From Lentisphaeria bacterium (GTDB lineage Bacteria > Verrucomicrobiota > Lentisphaeria > Victivallales > UBA1829): 64,000 nt of DNA. Where the stretch lies: positions 123,093 to 187,092 of the forward strand of contig DPDG01000050.1 in the NCBI GenBank assembly GCA_003526375.1. The letters are read 5' to 3'. The position numbers were made by a program, and so were the translations under genes. This document shows, piece by piece, positions 54,748 to 63,935 of this stretch (its first letter is position 1; each line of letters starts with the position of its first letter). The notes under the pieces are model-generated. The model saw nothing but the letters and a program-made list of their open reading frames with translations, was not told the origin of the DNA and did no database searches.

Positions 54748-57340
54748 CGAACCTTGCAACACACTGCGGAATCTTCCGCCCGCATTCAGAAAGGCATTGT
54801 GCTTCTACTTCTGGGGACGCATGATCCGGGCGCTTCTGATGCTGTTCTGCGAACTCGGTCTCCTGATCGTTTTCTGCTATCTGGCGGATGATTTCTGCGC
54901 GGACTGGAACGAAGCATTGAAGAAACTCATCGTTTATGCGGCGCTTCCCGGTATCCTCGCACATGTGGTCTGGTTCCTGCTTTCTCCGTGGTTCAAAGAA
55001 AAGGGAATCACCGACTTCTTCGGCATGTTGTCACGCGGCTCGGAAAAAGCGGGAAAAATCGCGGCACCGCTCCTCACGCGGAACATGCTGGCAAAAGACA
55101 CCGGAACAGTAATCCGGGTCCTGACACGCGGAATCGGGCATTTCCTGCCGTTGGAAACGCTCGTCCGCGCGGCTTCCGGCGGAGGGCTCCGCATAGCCGT
55201 CATCTTCGCCGCCGTCCTGCTCCTTCTGCTGGTTCCGCTCGGAAAAGACGGCGGATTCGAGGGGAAAATGCACACTTTCCGTTCGTGGCTCATGGGCGCA
55301 AAATGGACAAACAATGTCCCGCTGAAAATTCTTTCGGTCTTTCCCGGCGGCACGATCATCAAACCGGATTCGGAATGGCTTGTCAAGGTCGCATTCAACC
55401 GCGAACCGGAGGACGCCCGCCCCGCCGTCCGTTTTGAAACGCAGGACGGGAAACAGGAAATTCCGCTGGTCAGAATCTCCGAAAGGGAATATCAGGCGCT
55501 GATGCCCCCGTTCACGGGAGAATGCCGTTATGCGGTCTGTGCGGAAAACCGCCATACGGAATATTTTACCATTCGGGCGGAACATTCCAAACCGCTCATC
55601 ATCCGGAACATCTCATTCCGGGCGGCGGACAAAGAGACGGAACTGCTTCCGAATCTCAGGAAATGGTCTCTGCCGAAAGGAGCGGTCATGACGATTGCCG
55701 TCGACGCGCCGGAGAACTGCATCCGTCTTCTGCTCACAGGATCGGGCGGACTGCGCAGGCAGCTCAGGAAAGATCCCCAGACAGGATTCTGGCAGACCTC
55801 GTTCACGGTCTGGGAGAGCGGGGCGTTTTTCTTCCGCACACTCGAAACAGACGGCACACGCGGCGGGTCCGACCTCTACACGCTTGAAATCAGAAGTGAC
55901 AACCCGCCTGCGGTCAAGATTGCGGAACCGAAAAATCTGGAACCTCTGATCCACCCCGCCGCACCGTCGGTCGAGGCATCCGACGACACCGCATTGAAAC
56001 TTGTGCTGCTTCACCTCAACACCCTCGGCGGCGTCACCGAAACACTCAGACAGGAAATGCCGTCCCCCGATGAAAAAGAGTTCAGGGAACAACTTCCGCT
56101 GCCGATCACAAAGTCCGCGCGGCTGATCGGTTCCGTCGTCGCACTTGTCGCGGAAGCCGAGGAAAACTCCCCTACCCGCCGGAACGCATTCTCGGCAATC
56201 CAGTTCCACCCCGTCATCGTCGAATCGGACTCCGAACTGCTCAACAACCCCAGAGTCAGGCAGGCTTTTCAGGACTGGTTCAAGAACAAAAAGTATGAAG
56301 CGCCCAACAAACAGATTCCCCCGCCGGAAAATCCGGCGGAACAGGAAAAGAAAGAACAGCAGAAGCGAGATCAAAATTCCGGCGGGGACTCTCAATATCG
56401 GAAAGAAGACCTGAAAGACCGGAAAGGTTCCGAACGCGGCATGGCGGGTAAATCCAACCGGGCGCAGCAGGAAAATTCATCCGGCGGTTCGGCAGAAAAA
56501 TCCGACGGAAAGAAACAGAGCGGGGACACGGCATCCAGGCAGAAAAACGGCTCCCCCTCTCAAACGGAACAGATGCAGAGTCAACACTCCTCACAGCAGA
56601 AAAAGCAGGATGGACAAGGAGAAAAAGAAAGCAAGTGCGACTGTCCCGGAGGCAACTGCCGAAACCCGGCTCACACTCAGGGAAAGAGTTCCGGCGGACA
56701 GCAACCGGGCGGACAGGGAAAAGAAGACCGGCAGCAGAAACAGCAGTCCGGTTCCGAAGGCAAATCCGGCGCCGCCTCCCAGCCGGGCAGGAAACAGAAT
56801 GCACAGAGTCCACAGGGACAGCCGCAATCCCGGCAACAGGGTTCGCAGGCGGGAAATCAAGCCGGCAGTCAGAGTATGCGGCAAGGCAGTCAAACCGGCC
56901 AGGGACAGGATGCCATGCCTGCGGAAAGCTCCCGGAGCGGAGGCAGAAACACCCGTCTGAATCCGGGTGGCAGAAAAGCACTGGAACAGCCGGAAACACA
57001 GGCGGAAGTCGTCGTAGGCACAGCACGCCGCGGCGATGAAAAAAAGCGCAGTCCGCAACAGGAAAGCCCCCTGCCGGAAAACAAAGAGAAAGACAAGCCC
57101 TACTCCATGAACGGCGACGATAACCGTCTGCAGTCGGAAACCTCCGGCGGAAAACGGGAAACAATCCTTCTGGAAGACGCCAGAATCAAGGTGGTGCCGG
57201 AAGCAAAAAAAGCGCCGCGGAACAGAAGCGAACTGGAAAACGAGATCCGCCGTTATGATGCGGTCCGCAGCCGTCTTACGGATGAAGAACGCCGGACCGC
57301 CGATGAATATTACCGGCGCCTCCGCGAAATCCTGCAATAA
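54740..57340 (+). CDS. Large DUF4175-like membrane protein with Q/G/S-rich tail
   Basis: An 866-residue protein overlapping the VWA gene by eight bases. It begins with helices (LLMLFCELGLLIVFCYLA, IVYAALPGILAHVVWFLL, IAVIFAAVLLLLLVPLG), then Ig-like periplasmic repeats to about residue 510. From about 530 to 790 it is a low-complexity tract rich in Gln, Gly, Ser and Lys, with an isolated CDCPGGNC motif at residues 633-640. The last 65 residues form a conserved helical end (LENEIRRYDAVRSRLTDEER). Resemblance to DUF4175-type proteins is tentative. It closes the operon. Confidence 0.75.
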   Translation: MSDEPCNTLRNLPPAFRKALCFYFWGRMIRALLMLFCELGLLIVFCYLADDFCADWNEALKKLIVYAALPGILAHVVWFLLSPWFKEKGITDFFGMLSRGSEKAGKIAAPLLTRNMLAKDTGTVIRVLTRGIGHFLPLETLVRAASGGGLRIAVIFAAVLLLLLVPLGKDGGFEGKMHTFRSWLMGAKWTNNVPLKILSVFPGGTIIKPDSEWLVKVAFNREPEDARPAVRFETQDGKQEIPLVRISEREYQALMPPFTGECRYAVCAENRHTEYFTIRAEHSKPLIIRNISFRAADKETELLPNLRKWSLPKGAVMTIAVDAPENCIRLLLTGSGGLRRQLRKDPQTGFWQTSFTVWESGAFFFRTLETDGTRGGSDLYTLEIRSDNPPAVKIAEPKNLEPLIHPAAPSVEASDDTALKLVLLHLNTLGGVTETLRQEMPSPDEKEFREQLPLPITKSARLIGSVVALVAEAEENSPTRRNAFSAIQFHPVIVESDSELLNNPRVRQAFQDWFKNKKYEAPNKQIPPPENPAEQEKKEQQKRDQNSGGDSQYRKEDLKDRKGSERGMAGKSNRAQQENSSGGSAEKSDGKKQSGDTASRQKNGSPSQTEQMQSQHSSQQKKQDGQGEKESKCDCPGGNCRNPAHTQGKSSGGQQPGGQGKEDRQQKQQSGSEGKSGAASQPGRKQNAQSPQGQPQSRQQGSQAGNQAGSQSMRQGSQTGQGQDAMPAESSRSGGRNTRLNPGGRKALEQPETQAEVVVGTARRGDEKKRSPQQESPLPENKEKDKPYSMNGDDNRLQSETSGGKRETILLEDARIKVVPEAKKAPRNRSELENEIRRYDAVRSRLTDEERRTADEYYRRLREILQ

Positions 57341-57368
57341 CGGCTCATGCCCGGTTCAGGAGAAAAGA

Positions 57369-58732
57369 TCACACATCCCGTGAAATCACCTTGATCCATG
57401 TGTAACGGTTCACCTTGTAAGCCGCGACAGCACACTTCAGAATCTGGTCCGACTTCAAACAGATGAATACAGCCAGCGGCGACAGATGAAATACGAAAGC
57501 GGCAAGGAACGAGGACGGCAGCACCAGCAGCCACATGAAAAACAGATCATTCTTCAATACGAAATCAGTCTCGCCTCCGGCGCGGACAATTCCCGTCAGG
57601 CAGGGCATCTGGTATGCGGTTCCCACCGTTGTCACTGCAAGCACCGTCATAAATTGAAGTGTCATCGCGACGGACTCTGGCGACAGTTCGGAAAACAGAA
57701 GAATGACAGGGTCTTTCAGGAAAAACAGAAAAAGTCCGCTGGAAAATCCGACACACAGGAAAAGCGCCTGAAAAGTCCTCGCATAAGGACGGATCAGCTC
57801 CATATGCCCCTCGCCGATCGTCTTGCCGATCATAACCGCAGCAGCACTTGCGGACGCGTAAATGAATACGGTCACGATCTGGAACACCGTCGTGGCAACG
57901 GAGTTTGCCGCAATCGCGGTACTCCCGAGGTGCCCGAGAATTCCGGTCTGAATCGCCATTGCCCCCCCCAGACCGCCCCCGAAAGAAAAACAGGCGAACC
58001 GACCCGGACATAATCACGCAGCAATCCCGTGTTCATCCGGCACAGGATATGCCGGAGCCGCAGATTCACTTTCCGGTCGATCAAACGAGTGTATCCGATG
58101 ATCAGAATCAATTCCAGTATCCGCGCGCAGAGCGTGGCAATCGCCGCGCCGCGGCTACCGAGTTTAGGAAAGCCTGAGTTGCCGAAAATCAGAAGATAGT
58201 TCAAGGTGACATTGACCACAAAAGTCACGATCGAGAGATAGAAGCTGATCTTAACCGTTTCCACACTCCGCAGCATGATCATCAGAATCTGCGACACAGC
58301 AAACACCGGATAGGAAAAACAGATGATACGAGAATAATGCGCCCCCTCCGCTATGACCGGCTGATCCGTCGCCATCAGCCGCAGAATGAATTCGGGAAAA
58401 AACAGCATCAGCGCACCCAGCCCCAGAGAAAGAACCACACCGGACTTCATGGCGATATTGGTGATTTCATGGATCGGTTCGATTCTGCGCTCCCCCCAGC
58501 TGCGGGAGGAAAACACCAGAGCGCCCTCCGCGATACCGAAAACCAACATCTGCAAAAGGAATTGGATCTGGTTCAGCAGAGCAACTCCGGCAAGCGCCGT
58601 TTCAGAGTAACGGGAAAGCATGATCGCGTCAGCCAGATTCACGGAAAACACAATCGCACTCTGCATCGCAATTGTCAGAGTCATTGTAAAAAACAGGGAA
58701 TAGAACTTTCCATCCTGCACAAAATACTTCAT
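57369..58732 (-). pseudogene. MATE-family efflux transporter interrupted by a frameshift in a G-tract
   Basis: The N-terminal part from 58732 (MKYFVQDGKFYSLFFTMTLT) has MATE features (MLSRYSETALAGVALLNQIQ, FGNSGFPKLGSRGAAIATL) and runs to VFLSGAVWGG. At the minus-strand run of eight G (57962-57969) the frame breaks. The C-terminal half continues in another frame as MAIQTGILGHLGSTAIAANS and ends at 57369. One more G would join them as WGGAMAIQTG. The total of 1364 bases plus one equals 455 codons, the usual MATE length. So the protein is either off through a one-base loss, or phase-variable, or a sequencing error. A promoter (58773-58801) lies upstream. Confidence 0.88.
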
Positions 58733-58772
58733 TTCTCTTTCCTGCCTTCTTTTTCATCCGGTATATCCTATT

Positions 58773-58801
58773 AAAATACACCACCGGCGGAAAAGAATCA
58801 A
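58773..58801 (-). promoter_or_regulatory. Candidate promoter of the MATE gene
   Basis: On the minus strand TTGATT (58796-58801), 17 bases, TATTTT (58773-58778), about 40 bases before the MATE start. Confidence 0.4.
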
Positions 58802-58855
58802 GAAATATGGGAAAAAACGGAACGGCTGATTTCCCGCTTCTGCCTTGCGGAAGAT

Positions 58856-58898
58856 GAAAAAAGCGCCCGGACATGCTCTGAAAAACACAGTCCGGGCG
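58856..58898 (-). terminator. Intrinsic terminator after the Gfo/Idh/MocA gene
   Basis: CGCCCGGAC (58864-58872) pairs with GTCCGGGCG (58890-58898). Read on the minus strand it is followed by a T-run, 49 bases past the stop of the dehydrogenase. Confidence 0.75.
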
Positions 58899-58946
58899 AA
58901 ATTTCATCCCGTCATGGAATGGAAAACGCAGACTGCCACGCCGATC

Positions 58947-60137
58947 TTATTCCGTTGCGGTCCCGTTGAAATATTCCAGAACCTCCTTTTTCACGGGCGG
59001 AATGTCGAAAGGAACGTTTCCATTCCGCATCGAACAATGCCCGAAGAATCCTGCGGCGACGGCATTTCTGGCGGCTACAGGCGATACAGACGGCGTTCTG
59101 CCGTTCTGAATATAGTCGAAAAACGCCTGGATGATTTTCGGATCGGCGCCTCCGTGCCCGCCGCTTGCCGAGGAATCGTCATACAGACGATACGTAAGAT
59201 CCGCCTCCGAAATCCCCGGACGGCGTTTCGTCCACACGCAAATCCGGCAGTCTCCGGCAATTCCGAAATTCTCCAGACGCCCTTTCGTGCCGATAAAAGT
59301 ATAGTTTCTCGTCCCGTCCGGCGTGAAGAAACACTCCTCATAGGAAGCCTGCACCCCGTTGTCAAGCTGCATCAGGAGCATGTTGTGGTCCTCGATATCA
59401 ATTTCCGGGGCAAGCTTCGTCACTTCCAACGGCGGCCAGCAGTCGTCGCTCCATGAGGCTTTTCTGTCGGGCGCCTCCCCGTTTTTCAGACGGTCCGCCG
59501 TCCGGTTGTAGACGGAAAGCCCTCCCATTCCGACGACCCGCTTCGCATATCCTCCGGCAAGCCAGTGAATCACGTCAATATCATGCGCCCCTTTCTGAAG
59601 CAGGAGTCCGGTGCAGTTCTCCCGTTTTGCGCACCAGTGCCGGAAATAAGTGCTGCCGTAATTCACGAAATGCCGCACCCAGACGCAGCGGACTTCACCG
59701 ATCACACCGGAATCGATGATCTCTTTCATCCTGACGACCGCCGGCATATAACGCATATTATGCCCGACCATAAGTTTCGCCCCGCTTTTCATGGCGGTTT
59801 CAAGAATCCGGTCACACCCATCGAGCGTAATAGCCATCGGTTTTTCAAGGTAGACATGTTTTCCCGCCTCAAGAGCGGCAACAGCCATTTCCTCATGGAA
59901 ACGGTCCCGCACAAAAATGAAAACGGCATCCACATCGTCACGCACGACCAGTTCACGGTAATCGGAACAGAGAAACGCGTTCGAGCCCGGATGTTCCTTT
60001 TCATAGAGTTCAAGTTTCACAGGGTCCGTATCGCAAACGGCGGTCATGACGCCCCGGTCATGCGGATAATGTTTTTCCAGCATTCCCGCCCGCAAACTGA
60101 AATCCGCTCCGATCAGTCCCATTCTCAATTTTTTCAT
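58947..60137 (-). CDS. Gfo/Idh/MocA-family oxidoreductase
   Basis: The start at 60137 (MKKLRMGLIGADFSLRAG) has AGGAGA upstream; a longer in-frame start at 60305 would add 56 residues without family support. The 396-residue product shows the Rossmann region, YLEKPMAITLDGC (Lys motif), MVGHNMRYMPAVVRM and LLLQKGAHDIDVIHWLAGGY (catalytic His region). Substrate unknown; it lies next to a large secreted hydrolase, so it may act on the released sugar in the cytoplasm. Confidence 0.92.
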   Translation of the reverse strand: MKKLRMGLIGADFSLRAGMLEKHYPHDRGVMTAVCDTDPVKLELYEKEHPGSNAFLCSDYRELVVRDDVDAVFIFVRDRFHEEMAVAALEAGKHVYLEKPMAITLDGCDRILETAMKSGAKLMVGHNMRYMPAVVRMKEIIDSGVIGEVRCVWVRHFVNYGSTYFRHWCAKRENCTGLLLQKGAHDIDVIHWLAGGYAKRVVGMGGLSVYNRTADRLKNGEAPDRKASWSDDCWPPLEVTKLAPEIDIEDHNMLLMQLDNGVQASYEECFFTPDGTRNYTFIGTKGRLENFGIAGDCRICVWTKRRPGISEADLTYRLYDDSSASGGHGGADPKIIQAFFDYIQNGRTPSVSPVAARNAVAAGFFGHCSMRNGNVPFDIPPVKKEVLEYFNGTATE

Positions 60138-60192
60138 TCCGTCTTCTCCTGTCTTATTTTCAAAGAAAGCAGTTTTCTTTCCCGTATTTTCA

Positions 60193-63108
60193 TCAATAAT
60201 GCCTGATGGCGAGCTTTCTGAGATCTCCCTTGAAGAAAACAAGGGGCTCGTCCGGCGCATATTCCCGTTTGTCGTGTCCGCCGAAGATGGCGGACTTGAA
60301 GGCATAAGCCCGTCCGCGGAAAGGAATGATCTCCGATTTCCCGTTCACAGTAAAAGCCAGCCGGCTGAAGTCATATTTGACTTCGATCCTGTTCCACGCC
60401 CCGTTTCTCACGGGAAGCGAAGTCGCAAACTTGAAGTTCCGCAGATTCTTCTCCCCCCAGCAGGCGTAAAGTCTGCCGTCGCGGATAAAGAGCGACAGGG
60501 AGCCGAGAAAATAATTGAAATGCCGGAACAACACCATGGTTCGGTCTGCGCAATCGGGGCGGATCTCCATTTGCAGAGTAAAAGCGCCCTGCGGAAAAGT
60601 CTCACGCGTGAAATTGATGTAGTCATTGACTCCGTCAAAACGCAGCAGCCACTCTTTTCCGTCGCGCACCCACTGCGGAGCGCGGTCTCCTGCGGCAACT
60701 TTGGTCAACGGATGACTGAACGCCTCCATGTAGTGAAAACCGCCGCCGAGCCTGCCGTCGAAATAACGTCCGGAATCACTGCGCAGCATCGCGCCGGAAT
60801 CCGGTCCGAAAAGATAATGGATATCCGGCAGCAGGGCTTCGGGAATCTTCACTTTGACCGCCTTTTTTACGGTTTCGCTGAAACAGGCGACTTCCTGAAA
60901 CGGGGCGCCCGGAATCTGTACCGGCATCACCGCATGGGAACGGTAAATCCTGCCGGACCTGCCGATGGCGCGAACTGTAAAGACCGGATAAGGCGTATCC
61001 GTTTCAACGGTTCCGCTCCAGTTCAAGTGTTTCTGCCCGGACGACTGCGGCAGATCCGGCAGGTTCGTCATTTTGAGCGCTTCGGCGCGCAGAGCAGTTT
61101 TCGGGTTCAGAACAACCGCATAAACTCCATTCTTTTCCACGATATCGACCGGAATCCGCTTGATCCCGATGTCGGGATTTTTGAAATCCAGTTCGATGAC
61201 CGCCTTTCCGGCATCCTTTTTCGATATCTGAATAAAATAGACTGTCTCCTGCGTCCAGAGATGAAAATTGTTGTGAATGCCGGAACCGTCCGGCAGATTC
61301 TTCCATGCACCGGGATCAACGTTGGCAAGATAATTGGCGCTGATTCCGGGACTGGAAGCATTCAAGACCCGTATTTTCCCCGGCTCGCGGGAGGACGCAT
61401 GAGGCGGGGCGGTCAATGCAAGACGGACGATCAGATTGTTTTCCGCATCATACTCCTTTTCCGCTCCGGCTGCGGCGATTTCATCCTCCAGATTCATCAG
61501 TTCGACTGAAGCCAGAGGTTCCGACGCCTTCAAATCAACGGCAAAACGGTAGCGGTTCCGGTCAAGTTTTCTGACGTTGAACTTGAATTCCCCGACGTTG
61601 AGCATATCACGCAGATTCTGCCGGACCGCCTTGTAGTTCCAGCTCATCGTCGGGTCAATGCGAATCGTCTGGAAATCCGTATAGGTTTTCCCGTTCGCGG
61701 TCAGGACGGGGCGGATCACACTGCCGGCGGCGAACGCCTCGCCGGGGACGCAGTAATCAATGGAACCGAGAAGTGTCGATGTAATCTTTTCTTCGGGAAA
61801 GGCAAGCAGCACCTTGCCGGATTGATCCGTAAGCTTCAACTGTGCGGTGATCGTATGTTCCGGCGCACCGTCCGGAATATTGAGCAGTTCAAACCGGAGC
61901 ACCTCTCCGGGCTTGAGCGTGGCGCGGTGGCTCAAGGTCAGATTCGGAATTGACGCATTTTCTCCGGCATAAGGCGCAAATGGCTTTCCCTTGCTCAGGC
62001 GCGAATAATATTTGATCAGGCGCCCGACCGTCTGCCCGCTGTAAACGGTAGGCTGAAAACAGGTGTTTTCGTTGGCTTCGTTCCACTCGAAAAAGAGCAC
62101 ATAATCGGGATTATGCTTCAGGACGCGGCGCATGATGTTCCGCAATGTGAAAGTTCCGTATTCACCGTGATTCATCCCCGAAAGATGGTTGATGTATCCC
62201 TGATTGACAAAGAAGCCGAGTATTTTGTCTTTGTATTCCGGCCGTGCCATGATTTTCTCAAGAGCTTTCGAGGTGCAGTTGTCAAAAAACGAAGTGTCGT
62301 AGCGCGACGTATAATCGCCCCCGGAGGGACGGATCAGTTCCGTCGTAATCAGTTGGATTCCTCCGGCGACATCAAGGACATCGGTGATCAGTTTCTCCAG
62401 TTCGGCAGTCTGCTTCCGATTCAGCATCCCGTTTTTCCGGAACGCTGCCTGAAGTTTCCGCAGCCTGCCGAAATCCATATCCCCGATAATCAGGAAGTCA
62501 TCTCGCCCGAGCATTTCCGCAATCTGCTTCATCAGTTCTTTATGCCGCGCGGCGGAAAGAAGCCGGTAGTTATAGGTTCCGACCAGCAGTTTCCCGTTGA
62601 TGCGCGGCATACGCGGGGATTCCAGACAGTATTTGAGCATATCGACGATCTCATCCGGTTTCGTATCGGAGCGCACCACAGCCTCGCCATAGGTGATCTG
62701 AGGCAGAATCATGACGTCACTGACCTTCCCCTTTTCCAGGAATCCATCCGCCTGTTTCAACTGCCGGAACTTGCCCGCGTGCATACCGAATGCGCCGAGT
62801 CCGTCCATTTCATATTTCCGGAGCTGTTCCACATCAATCATGAAACTCGGATAAGTCATATAGGCGAACCTGCGTTCCGGATGGCGTGTGGCGCGGTTCC
62901 AGAAAAGCGGACGGTCGATCCAGTAATGAAGATAATTCTGGAACATGCCGTACTTCAATTGAGCCTCGGCAAAGAACATGGTCTCCTTTGCGTTCCGCGC
63001 CCTTTCGCCGATTGTCACCGGCGTGAAGTCGCTGGTTCTGGTAAAAGGCACAGCCGCGGAAAGCGCCGCCGCAGACATCAGGGAAATTAAAAAAAACATT
63101 ATTTTCAT
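60193..63108 (-). CDS. Large secreted glycoside hydrolase-like protein with LamG-like C-terminus
   Basis: I choose the start at 63108 (MKIMFFLISLMSAAALSAAV, a signal peptide, with AGAGGA upstream), giving 971 residues. The N-terminal 400 residues resemble a GH71/GH99-like barrel (ERRFAYMTYPSFMIDVEQLR, LLVGTYNYRLLS, VLFFEWNEANENTCFQPTVY, where the Glu-Trp-Asn-Glu is a plausible catalytic strand end). A series of beta-sandwich domains follows. The end is concanavalin/LamG-like (LLRFDGVNDYINFTRETFPQ, VRNGAWNRIEVKYDF, FTVNGKSEIIPFRGRAY) and should bind glycan. The dehydrogenase gene follows 55 bases downstream. Confidence 0.75.
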   Translation of the reverse strand: MKIMFFLISLMSAAALSAAVPFTRTSDFTPVTIGERARNAKETMFFAEAQLKYGMFQNYLHYWIDRPLFWNRATRHPERRFAYMTYPSFMIDVEQLRKYEMDGLGAFGMHAGKFRQLKQADGFLEKGKVSDVMILPQITYGEAVVRSDTKPDEIVDMLKYCLESPRMPRINGKLLVGTYNYRLLSAARHKELMKQIAEMLGRDDFLIIGDMDFGRLRKLQAAFRKNGMLNRKQTAELEKLITDVLDVAGGIQLITTELIRPSGGDYTSRYDTSFFDNCTSKALEKIMARPEYKDKILGFFVNQGYINHLSGMNHGEYGTFTLRNIMRRVLKHNPDYVLFFEWNEANENTCFQPTVYSGQTVGRLIKYYSRLSKGKPFAPYAGENASIPNLTLSHRATLKPGEVLRFELLNIPDGAPEHTITAQLKLTDQSGKVLLAFPEEKITSTLLGSIDYCVPGEAFAAGSVIRPVLTANGKTYTDFQTIRIDPTMSWNYKAVRQNLRDMLNVGEFKFNVRKLDRNRYRFAVDLKASEPLASVELMNLEDEIAAAGAEKEYDAENNLIVRLALTAPPHASSREPGKIRVLNASSPGISANYLANVDPGAWKNLPDGSGIHNNFHLWTQETVYFIQISKKDAGKAVIELDFKNPDIGIKRIPVDIVEKNGVYAVVLNPKTALRAEALKMTNLPDLPQSSGQKHLNWSGTVETDTPYPVFTVRAIGRSGRIYRSHAVMPVQIPGAPFQEVACFSETVKKAVKVKIPEALLPDIHYLFGPDSGAMLRSDSGRYFDGRLGGGFHYMEAFSHPLTKVAAGDRAPQWVRDGKEWLLRFDGVNDYINFTRETFPQGAFTLQMEIRPDCADRTMVLFRHFNYFLGSLSLFIRDGRLYACWGEKNLRNFKFATSLPVRNGAWNRIEVKYDFSRLAFTVNGKSEIIPFRGRAYAFKSAIFGGHDKREYAPDEPLVFFKGDLRKLAIRHY

Positions 63109-63203
63109 GGGACAATCCTCTTTTGAATTCATTTTCACATCGTTTTACGGTTTCAGGCGGAAACGAATATCTCCAACCCGGATCATGATTGCAATCTTCC
63201 TGC

Positions 63204-63935
63204 TCAATACACCTCACCGTTCCATTTCGGAACAAACTGTCTGTATATTTCAACATTGCTGTTTTCACCAGCACGCAGTTCCCTCATCGCGGAAAGCGGA
63301 GTTGCATGCCCGTCAATAAATACGGCGTTGGAGCGGTTGCCGTGACGGAACGAAACATAGTCATATTCCTTGCTCCCGTTCCAGCGTCCCTTCGCCAGCA
63401 CTCCGGAAGAACCGATACACCATACTTCCGAATCACAGAATCCGACATAAAAAGCCGGTTGTTTCAGGCGCGACATTTTATGAGTCGCATCTGGATTCGC
63501 TCCCTGAGCCTGACTTCCCAAAGCAAGGGTGTTATGTGCATAGCTGATTGCCTCCTGCTCATATCCAGTCAACGCCGCGCCGTAGTTCTTATTTCTTGAC
63601 GGACAAGAGTTGATACTCCTTCCGGCTTTCCAGTCTGTTTCCCTCATTTTCGGCATGAGTTCAGTCTGAATGTATCCGCCCCACTGATAAATATACCCAA
63701 TCGTCCCGGTCTTGTGGTTGACCGGATTCTGAATCAGCAGATAATCCTGATAAGTATGGGCATACATTGCAATTGCCATGCCGTACTGTTTCAGATTGCC
63801 CGCACATTTGATTGCACGCGCCTTTTCTCTCGCCGCATTCAAAGCAGGCAGAAGCATTCCGGCAAGAATGGCGATGATCTGTATTCTGTGAAGCAGATAA
63901 AAAGTTGTAAATATTTCATTATTAAACAGTTTCAT
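63204..63935 (-). CDS. Prepilin-type H-X9-DG (DUF1559-like) protein with a disrupted N-terminal signature
   Basis: The body is a normal member: [20 protein letters not shown] with CAGNLKQYG, and H-GNRSNAVFI-DG near the end. The start at 63935 reads MKLFNNEIFTTFYLLHRIQ in place of FTLIELLVV. The conserved Glu at position 5 of the mature pilin is missing, and the DNA reads TTCACAGAATACAG where the family has TTCACnCTGATAGAATT. A small deletion with frameshift in the signature is likely. No good ribosome-binding site precedes this ATG. It is either a broken gene or one that needs a different start. Confidence 0.7.
   Translation of the reverse strand: MKLFNNEIFTTFYLLHRIQIIAILAGMLLPALNAAREKARAIKCAGNLKQYGMAIAMYAHTYQDYLLIQNPVNHKTGTIGYIYQWGGYIQTELMPKMRETDWKAGRSINSCPSRNKNYGAALTGYEQEAISYAHNTLALGSQAQGANPDATHKMSRLKQPAFYVGFCDSEVWCIGSSGVLAKGRWNGSKEYDYVSFRHGNRSNAVFIDGHATPLSAMRELRAGENSNVEIYRQFVPKWNGEVY

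Noticed and set aside
60138..60305. N-terminal extension of the dehydrogenase starting at 60137
   Set aside because: It is low-complexity, precedes the Rossmann start and overlaps the leader between genes; AGGAGA supports 60137.
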